Virus record (IMG/VR): IMGVR_UViG_3300017917_000113
Coordinates: 1-32,492 of that record
Length of the DNA: 32,492 nucleotides
Strand: one strand, 5' to 3'
DNA from: a virus
Position 1 is the stretch's first letter, and every line of letters starts with the position of its first letter. A program made the position numbers and the translations under genes. Of this stretch, positions 14,627 to 25,300 are shown one piece after another. The notes below the pieces were generated by a model that made no database searches, was not told where the DNA came from, and saw only the letters and a program-made list of their open reading frames with translations.

Positions 14627-15049
14627 TTAGGCTATACCAATTGCTATCAAGTTTATCTGCATATTTACAGAGCCAGTTGATCCAGATGGGAATTTAATAA
14701 TTCCGTCTACTCTATCCTTTGTTACTGATGTTAAAACTGCCGTTGCAGCATTTCCACCAGATACTGTACTTGTTATATTAGTGAGTCCGACTAAAGCCAC
14801 TGGAACTGATGTAAAGTTTGGATAGGTAAAAAAGAACTTTTCTTCAGGTGAGGTAGTAATATTATTTATGGTAATAGATTTAGTTTCTGCATAAAACTTA
14901 ATTGAACTGTTATTTACAGCAACTCCATTAACTCTTGATTGAGTGGATGTTAATTGAGAATTTTGAAGATCACTAACTGCCTCTACTAATGATGAAATTA
15001 AAGTAACATCAATTGGTTGACCACGGGTTGGTGAAATTATAGTTGCCAT
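14627..15049 (-). CDS. Minor tail protein, beta-rich, possible lectin-like tip (140 aa)
   Basis: This is the last gene of the tail module. The N-terminus (MATIISPTRGQPIDVTLISS, then LVEAVSDLQNSQLTS) is a short helix-forming part suited to trimerisation. From about residue 60 the protein is a beta sandwich-like run: FFFTYPNFTSVPVALVGLTN, then VTKDRVDGIIKF, then VNMQINLIAIGIA. The pattern F-x-F-x2-P-x-V followed by alternating strands and a late glycine resembles H-type lectin-like tips of phage fibres; this is a fold guess. It could be a host-recognition protein. The ATG has a strong GGAGGT ribosome site. Confidence 0.7.
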   Translation of the reverse strand: MATIISPTRGQPIDVTLISSLVEAVSDLQNSQLTSTQSRVNGVAVNNSSIKFYAETKSITINNITTSPEEKFFFTYPNFTSVPVALVGLTNITSTVSGGNAATAVLTSVTKDRVDGIIKFPSGSTGSVNMQINLIAIGIA

Positions 15050-15067
15050 AATACCTCCATTATATCA

Positions 15068-15517
15068 CTATAGGGCTATATCTGTTGTTTCAAAAAGTTT
15101 ATATATGTCATCTTCTAGGGGTGGTATTGGATATGATGGCATTTGAACCTTTATTTTTACATAGTCTGCTAGAACTGGTGCAAGTATTGAAACATTGTTT
15201 CCAGTTACCCTTCTGTAATACTCATATTCTCCTGATTGATCCCAGTCTATAAAAATATCATGATTTTCAATATCTGTAATTGTATTAACATCGTCCCATG
15301 TAAAATTTATAGTTTTTCGTCCAGAAGTTGATGTTACTACATCGTAACTATATTCTACACTTCCACTAGATACTTGACCAATACTATCTAAAATATATAC
15401 TGGAGACCATTCTGATATTTCATTATAATCTTTGGTAGTTATTCTAAATCTTACTTTATGTTTTCCTTCTGGACCTGGGTATGGTAAATCTGATAAAGGA
15501 ATAACAACTCTAGACAT
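15068..15517 (-). CDS. Minor tail protein with fibronectin-III-like pattern (149 aa)
   Basis: Beta-strand-rich: HKVRFRITTKDYNEISEWSP followed by VYILD resembles the C-terminal strands of a fibronectin-III repeat (R-F-R-x2-T-x-D-x-N-x2-S-x-W-S). A second unit includes GRKTINFTWDDVNTITDIEN, HDIFIDWDQSGEYEYYRRVT and ADYVKIKVQMPSYP. Proteins with this SEWSPVY-type motif are familiar in actinophage tail-tip operons. It probably decorates the tail tip or a fibre. The start shares one base with the preceding stop (TAATG), with TAGGTG upstream. Confidence 0.7.
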   Translation of the reverse strand: MSRVVIPLSDLPYPGPEGKHKVRFRITTKDYNEISEWSPVYILDSIGQVSSGSVEYSYDVVTSTSGRKTINFTWDDVNTITDIENHDIFIDWDQSGEYEYYRRVTGNNVSILAPVLADYVKIKVQMPSYPIPPLEDDIYKLFETTDIAL

Positions 15518-16629
15518 TATGAAACACCTATTCCAAATCTATATTCAATATAATTGCTGGTATTTTCTGATTTAAGAACTGGCTGTCCATCGTCTGTAGA
15601 TATTACATTATATCCTACAAGACCGTAGAGTGGGTTATTAGCAGTTAAATTATCAATTCTTAATCCATCGAATAATAAATAATAATCACTAGTTGGTACT
15701 CCAGCATTTAATGTTGAAGCATATATTTTTATTAAATTAATATTAGCCCATGAAAAATTAGTATCTGTAACAAATTCTGATATTTTACTTGTTAATACCC
15801 TGTATCTATTTGTACCCATAGATGTTCCAGTTATTGTCATTCTTGCTGTTGCAGTTGGTGGGGCAGTAGATATATTACTTAGATTATTTATAAACTGTAA
15901 AATTATTCTTATGTCGTCTGGGTTTCCACCTAAGTCAGCATATTTACCCACTAAACTAAATGCTAATTTTATCTCATCATCTGGTAAATTTTGACTTAAA
16001 TCAAAAGTTAAACTTGAATTTTGTAAAAACATAGAGCCTGCGTTTGCTGAATATCCTGAACCTATATTTGCTGTATCTCCTGCAACTAATAGTGCTCTAT
16101 TTAAAAATCTAGGTGCTTCTTGTTTATTTTGTCTTTGTTGATTGTTAAATATAGTTGAATCAGAATTAATAAAAACAAAGTCTGGAGTGGAAGAATCTAT
16201 ACTTGCACTTGTATTATTTTGATCTATTGGTATATTTGGGTATGTAACAGCAGAGGCACTTTCTCCATCAGAGTATGTCCAAGATTCTGTAGGAGAAAAA
16301 GTTATAAGAAGTTTACTGTCATACTTACCTGCTACTGTATTATTTGCTCCAGGATATATCCCTATTTCTGATATTTTATATCTTTGATCATTAGGCATCT
16401 CTGCTTTAAATACTAATTTTTCTTGACCATTTTCTTTAATAAAACCCTTAGATAAAATTGGTACCCTAAATACTTCAAAATCTAATGACTCTATGTCTGC
16501 TGGTATTGATGCAGATGCTCCAGTTAAAATTGGTTCTGGCCCACATCCAGCGGCTATATGGGATGCAAAAGTTGGTGCTTGGTTAAGCAAAAATTTAGCA
16601 ACTATCTGTTTTCCATCATTAGTAATCAT
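15517..16629 (-). CDS. Minor tail or fibre protein (370 aa)
   Basis: The N-terminal 110 residues (ITNDGKQIVAKFLLNQAPTF, then FEVFRVPILSKGF, then YKISEIGIYPG) resemble tail-collar or baseplate-attachment domains, where SEIGIY follows a strand carrying the attachment surface. A low-complexity Ser/Thr/Asn/Gln linker spans about 130-165 (IDQNNTSASIDSSTPDF, NNQQRQNKQEAP). The last 200 residues look like a jelly-roll or concanavalin-like sandwich: SMFLQNSSLTFDLSQNLPDD, LAFSLVGKYADLGG, YYLLFDGLRIDNL. A structural adhesion role is inferred. The ribosome site GAGGTGAG precedes the ATG, which follows the upstream stop by two bases. Confidence 0.75.
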   Translation of the reverse strand: MITNDGKQIVAKFLLNQAPTFASHIAAGCGPEPILTGASASIPADIESLDFEVFRVPILSKGFIKENGQEKLVFKAEMPNDQRYKISEIGIYPGANNTVAGKYDSKLLITFSPTESWTYSDGESASAVTYPNIPIDQNNTSASIDSSTPDFVFINSDSTIFNNQQRQNKQEAPRFLNRALLVAGDTANIGSGYSANAGSMFLQNSSLTFDLSQNLPDDEIKLAFSLVGKYADLGGNPDDIRIILQFINNLSNISTAPPTATARMTITGTSMGTNRYRVLTSKISEFVTDTNFSWANINLIKIYASTLNAGVPTSDYYLLFDGLRIDNLTANNPLYGLVGYNVISTDDGQPVLKSENTSNYIEYRFGIGVS

Positions 16630-16631
16630 TA

Positions 16632-17465
16632 TTATCTCACCTCTATAATTGTACCATTTGTGTCTATTTCTATTTCTACAAGTTCGTCTTGAGTCATATT
16701 ATCTAGTTCTATGACTAGATTTCCATCTGTGTCTATATATATAAAATTATCCAGATTTCTATTTTGTAGATAAATATCGCCTGGTATCTTATTTTGAAGT
16801 TTTATAGAAAAAGCATTAAATAATGAGTCATCTGATTTTTGAGATGATACTAAGTTAGAAGGGTCAAACTCTTTTCTTATAGATGATAGATTAGATATAA
16901 TATTATAGTATCTATTATTACCCTCGACAGTTTCTGATCTAGTAAATTTAGTAAGTTCAACAGCACCTAATTTTTCAAATACTAAACTAGTTATTTGAGC
17001 AACATCATAATTATCTTTATTCAATGACAAAACATTGTCTTTATTAGGTATTTTTATAGATGGTGTTGCATCTAATCCAGTATATGAAGTGTCAATTGTA
17101 ATCGATCCAGTTCCAGGAGTACCAGTATCTACAACTCCACTACTCTCTTTAGATAACTTTAATTTATAGTCTTCAATATATTTACCAATGTTAGCAGTTT
17201 TATATGCAGCAACTCCAGCCTTATCTGTTTTACTTGCCTGTTTTAATGCTTCTCTTCTAATGACGTCTAACTCTGCATTGCTTATACCTTTACCTGTTTT
17301 TGCAGCCTGAGTTATCATATTACTAATAAACTTAGACTCTTTTGTGTCTAGTTTACCTTTAGTACTTGATAATGCATTATTTATTATTTTTTCAACTTGT
17401 TTTGTTGTTCCAGCACTTCCACCTTGTTTTCCCGTACTTGGTACAGATATTTTATTTTTAGCCAT
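16632..17465 (-). CDS. Tail-tip associated protein of unknown function (277 aa)
   Basis: Two parts are visible. Residues 1-110 are helical, basic and Lys-rich (KQVEKIINNALSSTKGKLDT, SKFISNMITQAAKTGKGISN, DVIRREALKQASKTDKAG). Residues about 115-277 are acidic and strand-rich, after a Gly/Thr linker (VVDTGTPGTGSITIDTSYTG). The C-terminus ends with several short strands (NLVIELDNMTQDELVEIEID, TNGTIIEVR). I do not recognise the family. It is co-translated with the large hub protein before it (TAATG) and followed by other minor tail genes, so a tail-tip component or chaperone of the tip complex is likely. Confidence 0.7.
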   Translation of the reverse strand: MAKNKISVPSTGKQGGSAGTTKQVEKIINNALSSTKGKLDTKESKFISNMITQAAKTGKGISNAELDVIRREALKQASKTDKAGVAAYKTANIGKYIEDYKLKLSKESSGVVDTGTPGTGSITIDTSYTGLDATPSIKIPNKDNVLSLNKDNYDVAQITSLVFEKLGAVELTKFTRSETVEGNNRYYNIISNLSSIRKEFDPSNLVSSQKSDDSLFNAFSIKLQNKIPGDIYLQNRNLDNFIYIDTDGNLVIELDNMTQDELVEIEIDTNGTIIEVR

Positions 17466-20400
17466 TATACTTCTACCACCTTTATTATGCTAGAAGGACC
17501 TTCTGTTGATCTAGCATATTGAATTTCAGATACTACAAATTGTTTATCTACTTCAACAAACTTATCTTCACTAGGCATAGTATAATCTATTGTAACAATG
17601 TCTCCTAGTTGTAAATGAGGTATTCCAAAGACTTCAACTAAAACTATTTTTCTAGGTTTAATGGTTTTAGAAAGAATCCAACCCATTAAGTCTGATGCCT
17701 GATCTTCACTTTGTATGTACAATGATTCTAAAGTAAACTCTCTTCTTCCATATTTAGATCTACTTAGTTTTACATCTTGATATATTTTTTCTTGCCTATT
17801 TGGATTAACTAATAAATTATTTACTACTATTGGATCTGAAAAATTAGATCTATCTTGATAGTATTTATCAGATGTAAGTGTATTAGATGTATTTTGTGTA
17901 AAAGTAATTCCTATTATTTGTAAATAGTTTCCAGAGGTTTCATCTAATACAATCATTTTATCTGTTGCGTTAAATATTAAAAACTCTGCTCCGTATGCAT
18001 CTGCAAAAAATCCTGATGAGGTATAGGTTTTTTCGTCACTAAACGTTGGTTTAATCATTGCTCTAAGTGCTGGATATGCCTTATCGTATTTAACATTAAA
18101 ATATACACATTCTCTCATTATAGTTCCAAACTCTTCATAGTATAAGTCATACCTTGGTGAGTTTTGTGTTCCAATTCCAGATAGGTGAGTTGCTTGAATA
18201 AATCCAGACATAGCATATTTTTTTAGTGCCTCAGATGAATTAATTTGATTTTTACCAAATGCTTGTTGTATTCCTTCTACAATTGTAGTTTTGCTATCTT
18301 GAGAATACTGATTTTTTAATGCATACACATTTTCAAACATACATTTAGATGAACCTCTAACAAATAAAGATAAGTTATTATATTTTGGTAATGGACTAGT
18401 ATCATCAACTGTTGCTACCTGAATTCCATTAATATATAAATAAAATCTTCTTGTTGATCCTATGTCTTTATATTCAATAGATAAATCGTATACTGTAGGG
18501 TTATCTTGATTTGTTAATCTATCCTGTCCAACAAATCTTCCTTCATCAACTAAAATTTTTGATAGCCCTCCCCATAACTTATAGGGAAAAAGTATTGTAT
18601 TATTATCTTTAATTCCTTTTACTACTTTATAAAATAAAACATTGTGTAAAACTGATGACTCTAATCCAGTAGTGGAATCTTTTGTATTATAGTTTTCCAA
18701 GTTATCTGCAGTTAAAGAACATATTTCAAAATAGTATCCAGTTAAATTATCACTATCTAGCATAATTCCTATACCGCCAGATCCCCCAGATATAGTACTG
18801 CTTTCAGAACCAAATGGTGAAGGTATTGTGTAGTATTCTGACGCATTGGCTGGTGTTTGAGTATTTTTATTTGCTTCTTTTTTACCTATAATTCTTATTC
18901 TGGTACCAAAGTGTTTATAATCTGAATCTAAATTTTTCTTTACATTTGTAATATAGTTTTTGTCGACATTGGATATTGGTCCAGAGAACACAAGTGCTGA
19001 AGACTGAACCGTTCCCTTTGAGGTAGTTTTTTGTGTTTTTACAATATCATCAGATGGAATTGTTTCTCTTAATAGATTTGCAATAATTCCATTTCTAGTA
19101 GACTGTTGTGCATATGTTAAACTACTTGTCCATTGAGGTAAACCAATAGTTCCTTGTTGTGGTCTTTGAATACTATCAGTTGGTGTAGTTGTAAATAAAT
19201 AACTAGAGTCCATACTATACCCACTAACATTTTGTGGATCAGACCAAAAACTAGAAAGTCCTGCACCATGTTCTGTTATTTTAGTTCCAAATTGTGCTCT
19301 ACCACTTCTTTTAACTGGACCATTTTTATATACAGTTGTAAAAGATCCACTAGCACTAACAATATCTTCAAAGTATGGTTCACTATAAATTTTTAATAAT
19401 CCAGTTGGGTACATTTTTCCATTAAATGGTAGATTGCTAAAATATTCTTGATACTCTATTTCATTTGATATCCATTCCGTACCTACCCCTGGAATTGTGT
19501 ATTGAACAGCATCGTATTTAATTATTTCACCATTAGCGTATAAGAAACCCTGTAATCTTGGAAGCCAGTATACATTTTCTCCTATATCTATAATATTATT
19601 TAACAAAACATTATTTTCAACATAAGGCTCTTGATCATTTAAATCAGAATTTAAAGCAACCGCTCCTAATGTAAAAGTTCCAGTTTTTGATTTTTCATTT
19701 ATAGTTTTATAGTTAGTTTGACTTGGAACTTCCCACAACACTACTGGTTGATAACCATAAACCCTATCTTCATCTACGTATGTTGCTTGTTGTAATGACG
19801 CTGGTGCTCTTTGAATATATCTAGTAACATAATTAATTTTTCCATCGTTAATTACTTTTGTTTCGCTATCTTTAATTTCAATTATATTTGGTAAAGATGT
19901 ATTGTTTTTTTGACCTAATAAAATTAAATCAGTAGGTCTTTCATTTTGGTTAGGTAAAAGATATTCTTTATTCATTATTACAAAATCATTAAATTCATCA
20001 AAAAACATTGCTGTTTGAGTTGCTACCGCTAGTCTTTGTAAAACTTCTGCAACACTTGCTTCTGGCTCTACAAAGAAATAAGGAATGATTGGATCTTTGC
20101 CTGTTGTTATATTTTTAAATACATAATTACTAAATCCTATATTATCTAATAGTGTTGCTACTGCAAAAGTTAAAGAAACATTTTGAAAAAATAATGGTGG
20201 GCAAGACTGAGTTTCAAATTTAAAAAATGAATCACGTAGTGCTAGATTAACATCTATAAGTCCACTACCACCTTTTGGAAACTCTTCTACATACATTGTT
20301 TTTAATGGTATATATTTATCGTACATATTTACATTTTTAACTATTTCATAAAACTCAACTTTTGTATTTGGGTAAAGTATTTCAGATATTAGACTTCCTT

Positions 20401-21775
20401 GATTTTCTTCAAATAAATTTTGATCACTAAATGCAAAATCATGATTCATTATTGTCATAGATCCATTAGACACTGATAAACTTCCTACTGGCATTCCTGT
20501 TGTATCGTTAGCCAAACTTTTACTAAATTCAAATCCTAAGACATAATCTGATATATTTGCTTTTAATCTTGGACTAAGTTCAATTAAATCAAAAGTATTA
20601 TCTGGTCCATGTAGTGTTTCAACTTTTAATCTTAACCCTTTAATAAAAGCCAGTTCTCTAAATATTGCTTTGCCGCCCTGTATAAAATAATCAGGATTAG
20701 ACAGTCTTGTCAAAACTCCATGAACTAGTGTATTTTCTTCTTCCAGTAATTGAAAATCATACTCAGCGTCATAAGTTTCCCACTCTTCATTTATTGCATC
20801 CCAGATGTGTAAGGTTCCAGCAATTTCGGTTGTTCCACCAATAACGTATGCTTCACCATTTGATATTCCAGTAATTGGTCTTTGACTTATATCTGATAAA
20901 TTATCTACAAAATTATATGAATTTCTATACTTGGATGGTACTTTTAATCCATAAAATAATTCTACATACCCGTCCCAATCTACAATATTACTTCCATCAC
21001 TTCTTAATGAATCTTCATTAAAGGATATTGCATTAACCCAGTTATTATCATTATCTAAGTATTGAATAGACCATCTTTTAGGAATGCTAGATTTATTCCT
21101 GTCTGCTAAAGGATCTGGTATAACCTCATTATTAATAGTTTTAATATCACCCATTGTATTTTCTGCAAGGTTTGTTTGTAATTTTACAACAATTCTATTA
21201 ACTGGAATATCTTCTTTATAAACAATAAATGGACAAGAGTCAGTTATTTTATATCCTATATTTAATAAATCTGTTCTTTGTGAAATTCCTCTTTCAAAAC
21301 CATTCTCTAATCTAAATGAATTCCAGTATTTAAATATATCATTTCTAGATGACATATAATATCTAGGTCTTCTAGCAGATTTAACATTATCTATATACTT
21401 TCCATTATTTAAAAATAAAGGTTTATTAATTCCAGATCTTGGTCTAAATGTATTAAAGCATTCTTTTAAATCATAATATAACTGTCTATCTACTTCTTCT
21501 GTTGTAAATATTAAAGACTCATCATTTTGATTAATTAATGTTTCAGATTGAATGCTAGATATTGTTGCATCTGTATAGTAATCTCCTATATCTAGTGAAT
21601 CAAAAGAATTAGGAAGAGTTGAGTATATAGTAGTTTCATCTGGTCTATATCTATAATTACCGTATACAAGTATGTTTTCAAAATCATTTAAATTCCATTC
21701 CATTAATACTAGTGATTCTGATTTTATAGTATTACTTGTTTCTAAAAATGATTTTAAAGATGAATCTTGAAACAT
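17465..21775 (-). CDS. Large minor tail (tail hub/tip) protein, 1436 aa, with concanavalin-like insert
   Basis: The second gene after the tape measure, with the size and position of the central tail-tip (Tal- or hub-like) protein. The N-terminal third is strand-rich (SLVLMEWNLNDFENILVYGN; LSPRLKANISDYVLGFEFSK). The middle has hub-like segments (VAEVLQRLAVATQTAMFFDE). Residues about 950-1160 look like a LamG or concanavalin-type sandwich (GYYFEICSLTADN, TVYDLSIEYKDIGSTRRFYL, YINGIQVATVDD, CMFENVYAL) and may bind sugars. The C-terminus (KIYQDVKLSRSKYGRREFTL; HLQLGDIVTIDYTMPSE; QFVVSEIQYARS) resembles hub domain strands. No peptidase or lysozyme motif was seen. It starts by TAATG overlap after GAGGAAG. 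Confidence 0.82.
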   Translation of the reverse strand: MFQDSSLKSFLETSNTIKSESLVLMEWNLNDFENILVYGNYRYRPDETTIYSTLPNSFDSLDIGDYYTDATISSIQSETLINQNDESLIFTTEEVDRQLYYDLKECFNTFRPRSGINKPLFLNNGKYIDNVKSARRPRYYMSSRNDIFKYWNSFRLENGFERGISQRTDLLNIGYKITDSCPFIVYKEDIPVNRIVVKLQTNLAENTMGDIKTINNEVIPDPLADRNKSSIPKRWSIQYLDNDNNWVNAISFNEDSLRSDGSNIVDWDGYVELFYGLKVPSKYRNSYNFVDNLSDISQRPITGISNGEAYVIGGTTEIAGTLHIWDAINEEWETYDAEYDFQLLEEENTLVHGVLTRLSNPDYFIQGGKAIFRELAFIKGLRLKVETLHGPDNTFDLIELSPRLKANISDYVLGFEFSKSLANDTTGMPVGSLSVSNGSMTIMNHDFAFSDQNLFEENQGSLISEILYPNTKVEFYEIVKNVNMYDKYIPLKTMYVEEFPKGGSGLIDVNLALRDSFFKFETQSCPPLFFQNVSLTFAVATLLDNIGFSNYVFKNITTGKDPIIPYFFVEPEASVAEVLQRLAVATQTAMFFDEFNDFVIMNKEYLLPNQNERPTDLILLGQKNNTSLPNIIEIKDSETKVINDGKINYVTRYIQRAPASLQQATYVDEDRVYGYQPVVLWEVPSQTNYKTINEKSKTGTFTLGAVALNSDLNDQEPYVENNVLLNNIIDIGENVYWLPRLQGFLYANGEIIKYDAVQYTIPGVGTEWISNEIEYQEYFSNLPFNGKMYPTGLLKIYSEPYFEDIVSASGSFTTVYKNGPVKRSGRAQFGTKITEHGAGLSSFWSDPQNVSGYSMDSSYLFTTTPTDSIQRPQQGTIGLPQWTSSLTYAQQSTRNGIIANLLRETIPSDDIVKTQKTTSKGTVQSSALVFSGPISNVDKNYITNVKKNLDSDYKHFGTRIRIIGKKEANKNTQTPANASEYYTIPSPFGSESSTISGGSGGIGIMLDSDNLTGYYFEICSLTADNLENYNTKDSTTGLESSVLHNVLFYKVVKGIKDNNTILFPYKLWGGLSKILVDEGRFVGQDRLTNQDNPTVYDLSIEYKDIGSTRRFYLYINGIQVATVDDTSPLPKYNNLSLFVRGSSKCMFENVYALKNQYSQDSKTTIVEGIQQAFGKNQINSSEALKKYAMSGFIQATHLSGIGTQNSPRYDLYYEEFGTIMRECVYFNVKYDKAYPALRAMIKPTFSDEKTYTSSGFFADAYGAEFLIFNATDKMIVLDETSGNYLQIIGITFTQNTSNTLTSDKYYQDRSNFSDPIVVNNLLVNPNRQEKIYQDVKLSRSKYGRREFTLESLYIQSEDQASDLMGWILSKTIKPRKIVLVEVFGIPHLQLGDIVTIDYTMPSEDKFVEVDKQFVVSEIQYARSTEGPSSIIKVVEV

Positions 21776-22365
21776 TATACTTCCTCAACAGAAACTGAAA
21801 TATTCCAAAAATCGTGATTTGATCCGCCACGTTTAACTATATTAAAACTAAATGAAGAAAAATAAACTTCAATTACATCGTTGTATTGATGTAAGTGATT
21901 ATATTCATCTACTTGATCTGCAAACTTATCATGTCTATCATATGACATAAACATATAAAAAGAACCACTATGGTTCTCATACCACTTAACTATATCAACA
22001 CCTCCAGCACCACCATCTGCGGTATATTCAGTTAAACCACCAACTGGAATGCCAGATGAGTTAAATGATGGATTTCCACTGTATGATCTTGATGGAAGCA
22101 TATCCCAATCCCAAGATATATTTAATTTATCTGCAATATGATATGAACGCATATTGCCATTTATCATTCTTTTTCTATTTTCAATTCTTTGAGATCCTAT
22201 GGATATTTCTCCTCTATTATGATCTGATAATATAATAAAATCATTACCCTCGGTTCCATCTGGAACTAGTAATCCACTACTTAAGATTCCACTATTATCT
22301 GACCATGCTATGGCCTGAGGTCTTGTATAAGCCCATCTATTTTGCATATATGTACTGTTTGCCAT
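21775..22365 (-). CDS. Distal-tail-like minor tail protein (196 aa)
   Basis: It sits directly after the tape measure gene, where Dit or equivalent minor tail proteins are encoded. Notable segments: YMQNRWAYTRPQAIAWSDNS, IGSQRIENRKRMINGNMRSY, DKLNISWDWDMLPSRSYSG, EVYFSSFSFNIVKRGGSNHD and a terminal strand FWNISVSVEEV. The mix of strands with an R-x-E-x-R-K-R-x-x-x-G pattern fits a tail-tube-like ring. The exact family cannot be named from sequence alone. It starts by TAATG overlap with the tape measure stop, with AAGAGGT upstream. Confidence 0.7.
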   Translation of the reverse strand: MANSTYMQNRWAYTRPQAIAWSDNSGILSSGLLVPDGTEGNDFIILSDHNRGEISIGSQRIENRKRMINGNMRSYHIADKLNISWDWDMLPSRSYSGNPSFNSSGIPVGGLTEYTADGGAGGVDIVKWYENHSGSFYMFMSYDRHDKFADQVDEYNHLHQYNDVIEVYFSSFSFNIVKRGGSNHDFWNISVSVEEV

Positions 22366-25300
22366 TAGAATCTATTACCTCTTATTTGTCTTCCCTGTAC
22401 CATTTTAATTTTATTCATTACAACATCTGCAATTTCATTAGGAGATGCAGAAGTATTAGGTACATTAACGTTTACACTATAATTATACACTGGTGCTGAT
22501 ATATTAGAAGCAACGCTAGTTGTATCAATTGGTGAAACTGAAGGGGTTTTTGATACATCCATAGTTGGAAATACATCGCCATTTATTGCCTTTAAAAGTC
22601 CCATATTTGCTTTTGCTGCAGATTTTCTTACTACAAATTCTCCAGGTGTAAGCATTGCTGGAACAGTATCGCTATTGCCAATTCCTGGAACAATACTTCC
22701 TGTATACATTCTTAAACTTGGTGGTGGTTCACTAGATCCTTTAAATATCATTCCACCAAAATATTTATTTTGATTTATTTGTTTGCCTTTAGGTGGAACA
22801 TTTACTGTCTTTCCACCCTTTCCTGCTTTTGCTGCTGCTAGTTCGTTGTATGCTTTAATTAATGCATTAACACCATCTAATTCAGTTTTCCACTTATTGT
22901 ATTCTGCATCTTCAAGTTCTCTTGCTTTTATAATTCTTTGATCTTCTAAATCTAACAATTGATCTCTTAACGGTTTAATTTGAGTTGATTCACGAGTATA
23001 AATTATATCTTCTAATTGTTGAATCTGTAAACTTCTTTGATACACTCTTTCATTAATTTGTTCAATTTGTAAAGTAATTTGTTCTCTTGTTAATAATTGA
23101 CCATTAACCTCTGCAGTTAATGCTGATAGTTCTCTTTCTCTTTGTGCATCCATGGCTGCTCTAGTATCTTCTAGTTGATTAGCAGCAAAGTCTCCTGTCA
23201 TTTGTGTAGCAGCAGCAGCGGCTGCACCAAAATCTCCACTTGTTAATGCCGAAGCAAGTGCTATCTGATTTTGTTGTTGTTGAATATATCTATTGTTAGC
23301 AGTAGCAACTGCATCTAATGCTTTGCTTCGTTGATCATATGCATCATTAATTACTTTTTCTTTTTTACCTATTTCGTCCAATGCTCTATTTCTTATATCA
23401 GTTTGACGTTGATCAATTTCATTTTGTCTTTGTAAATTACTAATTCTATTTTGTTCTGTTCTATTTAATTTTTCAACATCATCAATTTGTCTTTGTATTA
23501 AAGATTTTCTATAATCCATTTCTTTTAATTCATTTTGTAAAGTTCTAATTCTTTGATCTTCTAAACTCGTTAATCCAACTTGCATTGCTTTTTGAATGTT
23601 TTGTTGTTCTTGCATAGCCTTAATTGCTTGTTTTCTTTGACTTGTAGACATCTCTAGTAATGATGCTTGATCTACTAAAGCAACGTTTTCTGGTGCAATA
23701 CCATCTTTTAATAATGCTTTTACTACTGCAGAATATTTTTTAGTTTCCTGTGCAGATTTCATTATTTTTTGAAACGCAGATTCTTCTCCATCTCCAGTGG
23801 TTGCTGTACCAGCAGCAGCAATAGATTTCATCTGTCCTTGAAGTTTGGCTTGCTCTCCTAGTAAAACTTCTATTTCTCTTCCTAATGCTGCTTTTGCTGG
23901 ATCTCCATCTTTTAAGGCATTCATTTGTGCTCTTTTTGCATCTATCAATATAGCATTAGCATCCATTTGTGCATCCAGTTGAATTAATCCTTTTTTAGTA
24001 CCACCTTTAAATTTATCCCAATCTTTAAATTTAGATTTTAAGTCATCTAAATTCTTTTGTGCTGCTGGGTCATTTATATCTAATCCACCAAAAGTTGCTG
24101 CTAGTTGTAACTCTGCTTTTGCTGCAATTTGTCCACCTTTTTCTAAATCAGCGGATGCTTGATTAATAACTTTTATATCATTTAATACATCATCTGGATT
24201 TCTAGCATTACCATTACTATCTGTTGCTATAAAACTAAATACTGCACTTTTATCTAAAGTAGGATCTAATGCTGTCATTATTTCCCAACTTTCAATTAAT
24301 CCTGCTGTTTCTGGTCCAAAGTTTTGAACATCAATTGGAGACTGAACATCTATTTTAAGACTTTTAACTATTTCTGGACTTAAACTTTCTATTCTTAATA
24401 GGTTGGTTGCTAACTCAGATCTAAATGCTTGGTCACTCTGTCCTACTCGTTGACCTCTTTCTTCTCGTGCAAATCTTTCTGATGCCATTGCAGCACTTCT
24501 TCCTCTAAGTCCTAAATCAGCAGCCCTTGCTCTTGCAGATTCAGAAGTTTGTCCAGTAAGTGTTTGTGTTGCAGCATTAAGTAGTCCCTGATTATTAATA
24601 AACGGGGTTAATTCTCTAGATACATACTCTAAATCAAAATTTGGAATTTGACCTTTAAGTTGTTCTGCTAAAACAACAGCAGCAGAAGATATTTCACCAG
24701 TTAAAATTTGTCCAAAGAATATTGCTTGTTGTTGTAGATTAAATCCAAATTCATTACTAATAAAATCTAATAAATCTCTTCTTTGTTCTTCATCAAGTCC
24801 TATTGCCTCAAATTCTTTATTCATACTTGCAGTTAATTTATTTGCAAAATCTTCTGCAGCAGCAATTTGATCTCTTTGACCAAATAGTGCTAAATTATTT
24901 CTTATTGCACCAGAGCCTGTTAACTGAGCACCTAATGCTCTAAATGGTGCCATAATTCCTGTTCCAAATCCACCTGCAGCAGCATTAAATTCTAAATTAC
25001 CAAGATTTCTTGCATTTGTTTCCCTTAAGGTTTGTGCAACTGATTGACCACCTACATTATTTTGATTTAACTTATTTATTTGTCTAAGATATCCTTCTTG
25101 TGTGATTACCCCATTTTTTAAATCTAATAATATAGCAGCCCTTGTTTCTTTTTCTAATTCTAAATTATTTACAGTATTTCTTTGTAATGCATTTTGTCTC
25201 ATTTGAAATTCTAAAGATTGTTTAAATAATGGATTAGTATCTAAGAAATTATTGAATATTCTTTTTGAAAAATCTGACCAATTAAATGCTTTAGAAAATG

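Noticed and set aside
15059-15067. TGATATAAT as a promoter for the 140-aa tail gene
   Set aside because: It is a perfect extended -10 by sequence, but +1 would fall downstream of the GGAGGT ribosome site it should include. More likely a chance match in an AT-rich gap; it might still act weakly.
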